A DNA stretch of 35,875 nucleotides from contig PGZT01000013.1 of NCBI GenBank assembly GCA_002841455.1, positions 1 through 35,875 of the forward strand. The letters run 5' to 3'. The notes beneath the pieces were generated by a model that worked only from the letters and a program-made list of their open reading frames with translations, did no database searches and had not been told where the DNA came from. Shown in pieces: positions 33,939 to 35,875 of this stretch. Positions within the stretch are counted from its first letter, which is position 1. Each line of letters begins with the position of its first letter. Source of the stretch: Firmicutes bacterium HGW-Firmicutes-21. Its GTDB lineage: Bacteria > Bacillota > Clostridia > Oscillospirales > CAG-382. The position numbers and the translations under genes are program-made.

Positions 33939-35735
33939 ATGCTAAAAAGATTGAATGTCGGTCAGATTATAATAGTTTTTGCCGTACCGGTTGTAATTCT
34001 CGCAACTATGTTTTTAATGGGATTGTTCGGCGGAGAGGGGGCTGTTTCGGAGGATGAGGACAGTACCTTTAGCGAAATAATGCTGTTTAAGGTGCCGAAT
34101 GTAATAAATCTGACGGAAGCACAGGCAAGAACCAAATTAGAGGAACATTTTTTGTTGTCAATCGAATATACACATAATGACACGGTAACGGGTGACAGGG
34201 TAATAATGCAGTCGCTCGATTATGGCAGCATGGTCGAGGAGGGGTCTAAAATAACCGTAATAATAAGTCTCGGCCCTGTTATGGTAACCGTACCCGATTT
34301 AATCGGCATGGACAAAGAGGAAGCGGTTGCTCTGCTTGATAAAATGGGGATAGAATGCTTTTTAGAGGAGATATATCACGAATCCGCAAAAATTGGAACA
34401 ATATGCTTTCAGAGCATTTCGGGAGGCAAAAACGCAAGAAAAGATACAAGGATAAAATTGAATGTCAGTAAAGGGAAAATAAACATACAGAGCATTTCAT
34501 TCTATAGTGATACTTATGTAGCAATAGGGAAAAGTGTAGGTCTATATTATAACCCGTCCCCGCAGAATTACCAAAGCAAATTGATTTGGTTGTCGGATGA
34601 CACCTCTGTAGCTACGGTTGAGAACGGAGTTGTTGCCGGAATCTCGGAGGGAACAACAGTAATCTCCGTATGGTCTGAGGATGATGAGAGTATATGTGGC
34701 AGCTGTATGGTTACGGTTTTTGAAGACGGGTTAATTGTTTTAACGGATTATGAAATCGAGCAGGTAGTGCGGATGGAGATACGAAAGCCAGAAGGAGATA
34801 TATTTAAAAGCGATGTTTATAATATGATATTTCTTGGTGATTATTGGGTTAATTTAAAGGCAAGTAGTCTTGCTGATCTTGTGTATTTTCCTAATGTTAA
34901 AGATATATGGATCAATTCAGAAGAGTTAAACGAGTTAGAGCCTCTTATTTATTGTAAAAAACTCGAATATCTTGTAATAACAAGATGTGCAGCCGAAGAT
35001 ATAAGTGTTATTTCGGAATTGACCGAATTGAAATCGTTGTCACTTAATAACTTTAAAATCATTAATCCTGAACCGTTGAAAAAATTATCCAAGCTTGAAT
35101 ATTTAAGTTTAGATAATGTTGGATTAAGCGATATAAGTTTTTTATTGGATTTGACTAATCTAAAAAGCTTAAGCCTGCGGGACAATAATATAAGATATAT
35201 AAATGCAATATCAAGTTTAAATAATTTATCATACCTTTGTTTAGATAACAATAAAATAAAGGACATAACCCCTCTGGGAGAGTTGAAAAACCTTTCATAT
35301 TTATGGTTAGAAAACAATCGAATTAAGGATATAACTCCGTTAAGCACTTGTAAGAGTTTGTTATTATTAAAAGCGAGAAACAACCAAATAAAAGATATAT
35401 CTCCATTGTTGAATTGCGAAATACATTATCTTTATTTAAGAGAGAATTTTATTAGTGATTTAACTCCGCTCTCCGGATATGCCACATTAGAAACATTAGA
35501 TATAAGTTTTAACAATATTACAAATATTGAGCCACTAAGTGATTGTATCGATTTGTATCATCTTTTTATTCAAGGTAATAAAATGAACGATATTTCTTCA
35601 TTATATAATATTTCAGGATTAAGATATTTGTATATTTGGAATACTGAAATAAGCGAAGAACAAATAACTGATTTTATGCAAGTAAACCACGATTGCACTA
35701 TATTTAAGGAAGAATTTGAAGAAGAATATTATTAG
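33939..35735 (+). CDS. membrane-anchored PASTA - Big_2 - leucine-rich-repeat protein
   Basis: A 598-aa protein from ATG 33939, where AGGAG lies nine bases upstream; the track start 33921 is less likely. Order (numbering from the track start): N-terminal membrane anchor about 14-37, two PASTA domains (about 55-118 FKVPNVINLTEAQARTKL; about 120-184 VTVPDLIGMDKEEAVALL), a Big_2 bacterial Ig-like domain (about 190-267), a cap-like segment (EIEQVVRMEIRKPEGDI) and about eleven 22-residue internalin-type repeats (YLxLxxNxIKDITPL). There is no kinase domain, so this is not a PASTA kinase. PASTA domains bind peptidoglycan fragments; the LRR may bind a protein or glycan partner. It is strongly AT-rich from about 34740 on, unlike its neighbours. 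Confidence 0.88.
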   Translation: MLKRLNVGQIIIVFAVPVVILATMFLMGLFGGEGAVSEDEDSTFSEIMLFKVPNVINLTEAQARTKLEEHFLLSIEYTHNDTVTGDRVIMQSLDYGSMVEEGSKITVIISLGPVMVTVPDLIGMDKEEAVALLDKMGIECFLEEIYHESAKIGTICFQSISGGKNARKDTRIKLNVSKGKINIQSISFYSDTYVAIGKSVGLYYNPSPQNYQSKLIWLSDDTSVATVENGVVAGISEGTTVISVWSEDDESICGSCMVTVFEDGLIVLTDYEIEQVVRMEIRKPEGDIFKSDVYNMIFLGDYWVNLKASSLADLVYFPNVKDIWINSEELNELEPLIYCKKLEYLVITRCAAEDISVISELTELKSLSLNNFKIINPEPLKKLSKLEYLSLDNVGLSDISFLLDLTNLKSLSLRDNNIRYINAISSLNNLSYLCLDNNKIKDITPLGELKNLSYLWLENNRIKDITPLSTCKSLLLLKARNNQIKDISPLLNCEIHYLYLRENFISDLTPLSGYATLETLDISFNNITNIEPLSDCIDLYHLFIQGNKMNDISSLYNISGLRYLYIWNTEISEEQITDFMQVNHDCTIFKEEFEEEYY

Positions 35736-35756
35736 TATAAACTGAATACAATACAA

Positions 35757-35795
35757 CACCCCGATAAGGTTTATGCCTTATCGGGGTGCATTTTT
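35757..35795 (+). terminator. strong terminator of the PASTA-LRR gene
   Basis: CACCCCGATAAGG and CCTTATCGGGGTG form a perfect 13-bp stem around TTTATG, followed by CATTTTT. Confidence 0.92.
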
Positions 35796-35799
35796 GTAA

Positions 35800-35875
35800 G
35801 GCTCTATGTCAATAGTTGGGGTAAAGAAAACCTAAAATAAATCTACATGATCCGGAGTGGTGTTAAACTGCTCCG
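35800..35875. mobile_element. probable left end of an ISL3-like insertion sequence (partial)
   Basis: From 35800 the sequence GGCTCTATGTCAATAGTTGG has the form of an ISL3-type terminal repeat and matches, in inverse orientation, the left window end. Inside it, ATCCGGAGTGGTGTT (35850-35864) repeats the first 15 bases of the hairpin at 123, followed by an imperfect closing arm (CTCCG) cut by the window edge. The element would continue to the right; no transposase is visible. Family naming is inference. Confidence 0.42.

Noticed and set aside
1-35875. CRISPR arrays, tRNA or rRNA genes, prophage
   Set aside because: No regularly spaced repeats, cloverleaf-like sequences or phage structural genes were seen on reading.

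Overview
The window looks like chromosomal DNA of an anaerobic Clostridia-class Firmicute, probably near the Oscillospirales/Ruminococcaceae. This is inferred from housekeeping operon order (nusB-xseA-xseB-ispA-dxs-tlyA-nadK-argR-recN), Firmicutes families (CD1247-type zinc-ribbon protein, DUF1836, YqeK, ArgR), consensus sigma-A promoters, and a dockerin-bearing secreted esterase-like protein. No species call is possible from sequence reading alone. Both ends carry what look like insertion-sequence termini, so this may be a whole contig broken at repeats.

Region 1 (1-10.5 kb, plus strand): an isoprenoid/DNA-repair operon runs nusB, xseA, xseB, ispA, then a ~650-nt non-coding stretch with its own promoter that I read as an OLE RNA (ornate, large, extremophilic RNA), then a membrane protein matching the OLE partner OapA, then dxs, tlyA, nadK, argR and recN. 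IspA and Dxs supply isoprenoid precursors. The OLE-OapA pair is the most notable system here.

Region 2 (10.5-18.9 kb, plus strand): yhbY, nadD, yqeK, rsfS, leuS, hslO, an M24 aminopeptidase, efp, a CD1247-like zinc-ribbon protein and an amidohydrolase. These serve ribosome biogenesis, NAD synthesis and translation. The usual recN neighbours spoIVB/spo0A and the usual yhbY neighbour obgE are absent.

Region 3 (18.9-22.3 kb, minus strand): a large secreted modular SGNH hydrolase ending in a dockerin, whose stop codon overlaps the start of radC.

Region 4 (22.4-28.8 kb, plus strand): pcrA-type helicase, a DUF1015 protein and valS.

Region 5 (28.8-33.3 kb, minus strand): a two-gene chromate transporter and a DUF1836 - NfeD - half-flotillin - flotillin operon. 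The half-flotillin lies in a tandem duplication that also copied the nfeD/flotillin intergenic junction.

Region 6 (33.4-35.9 kb, plus strand): a small DUF2007-like protein, then a membrane-anchored PASTA - Big_2 - leucine-rich-repeat protein whose LRR half is much more AT-rich than its surroundings, a strong terminator, and a second IS-like terminus. No tRNA, rRNA, CRISPR array or prophage was seen.
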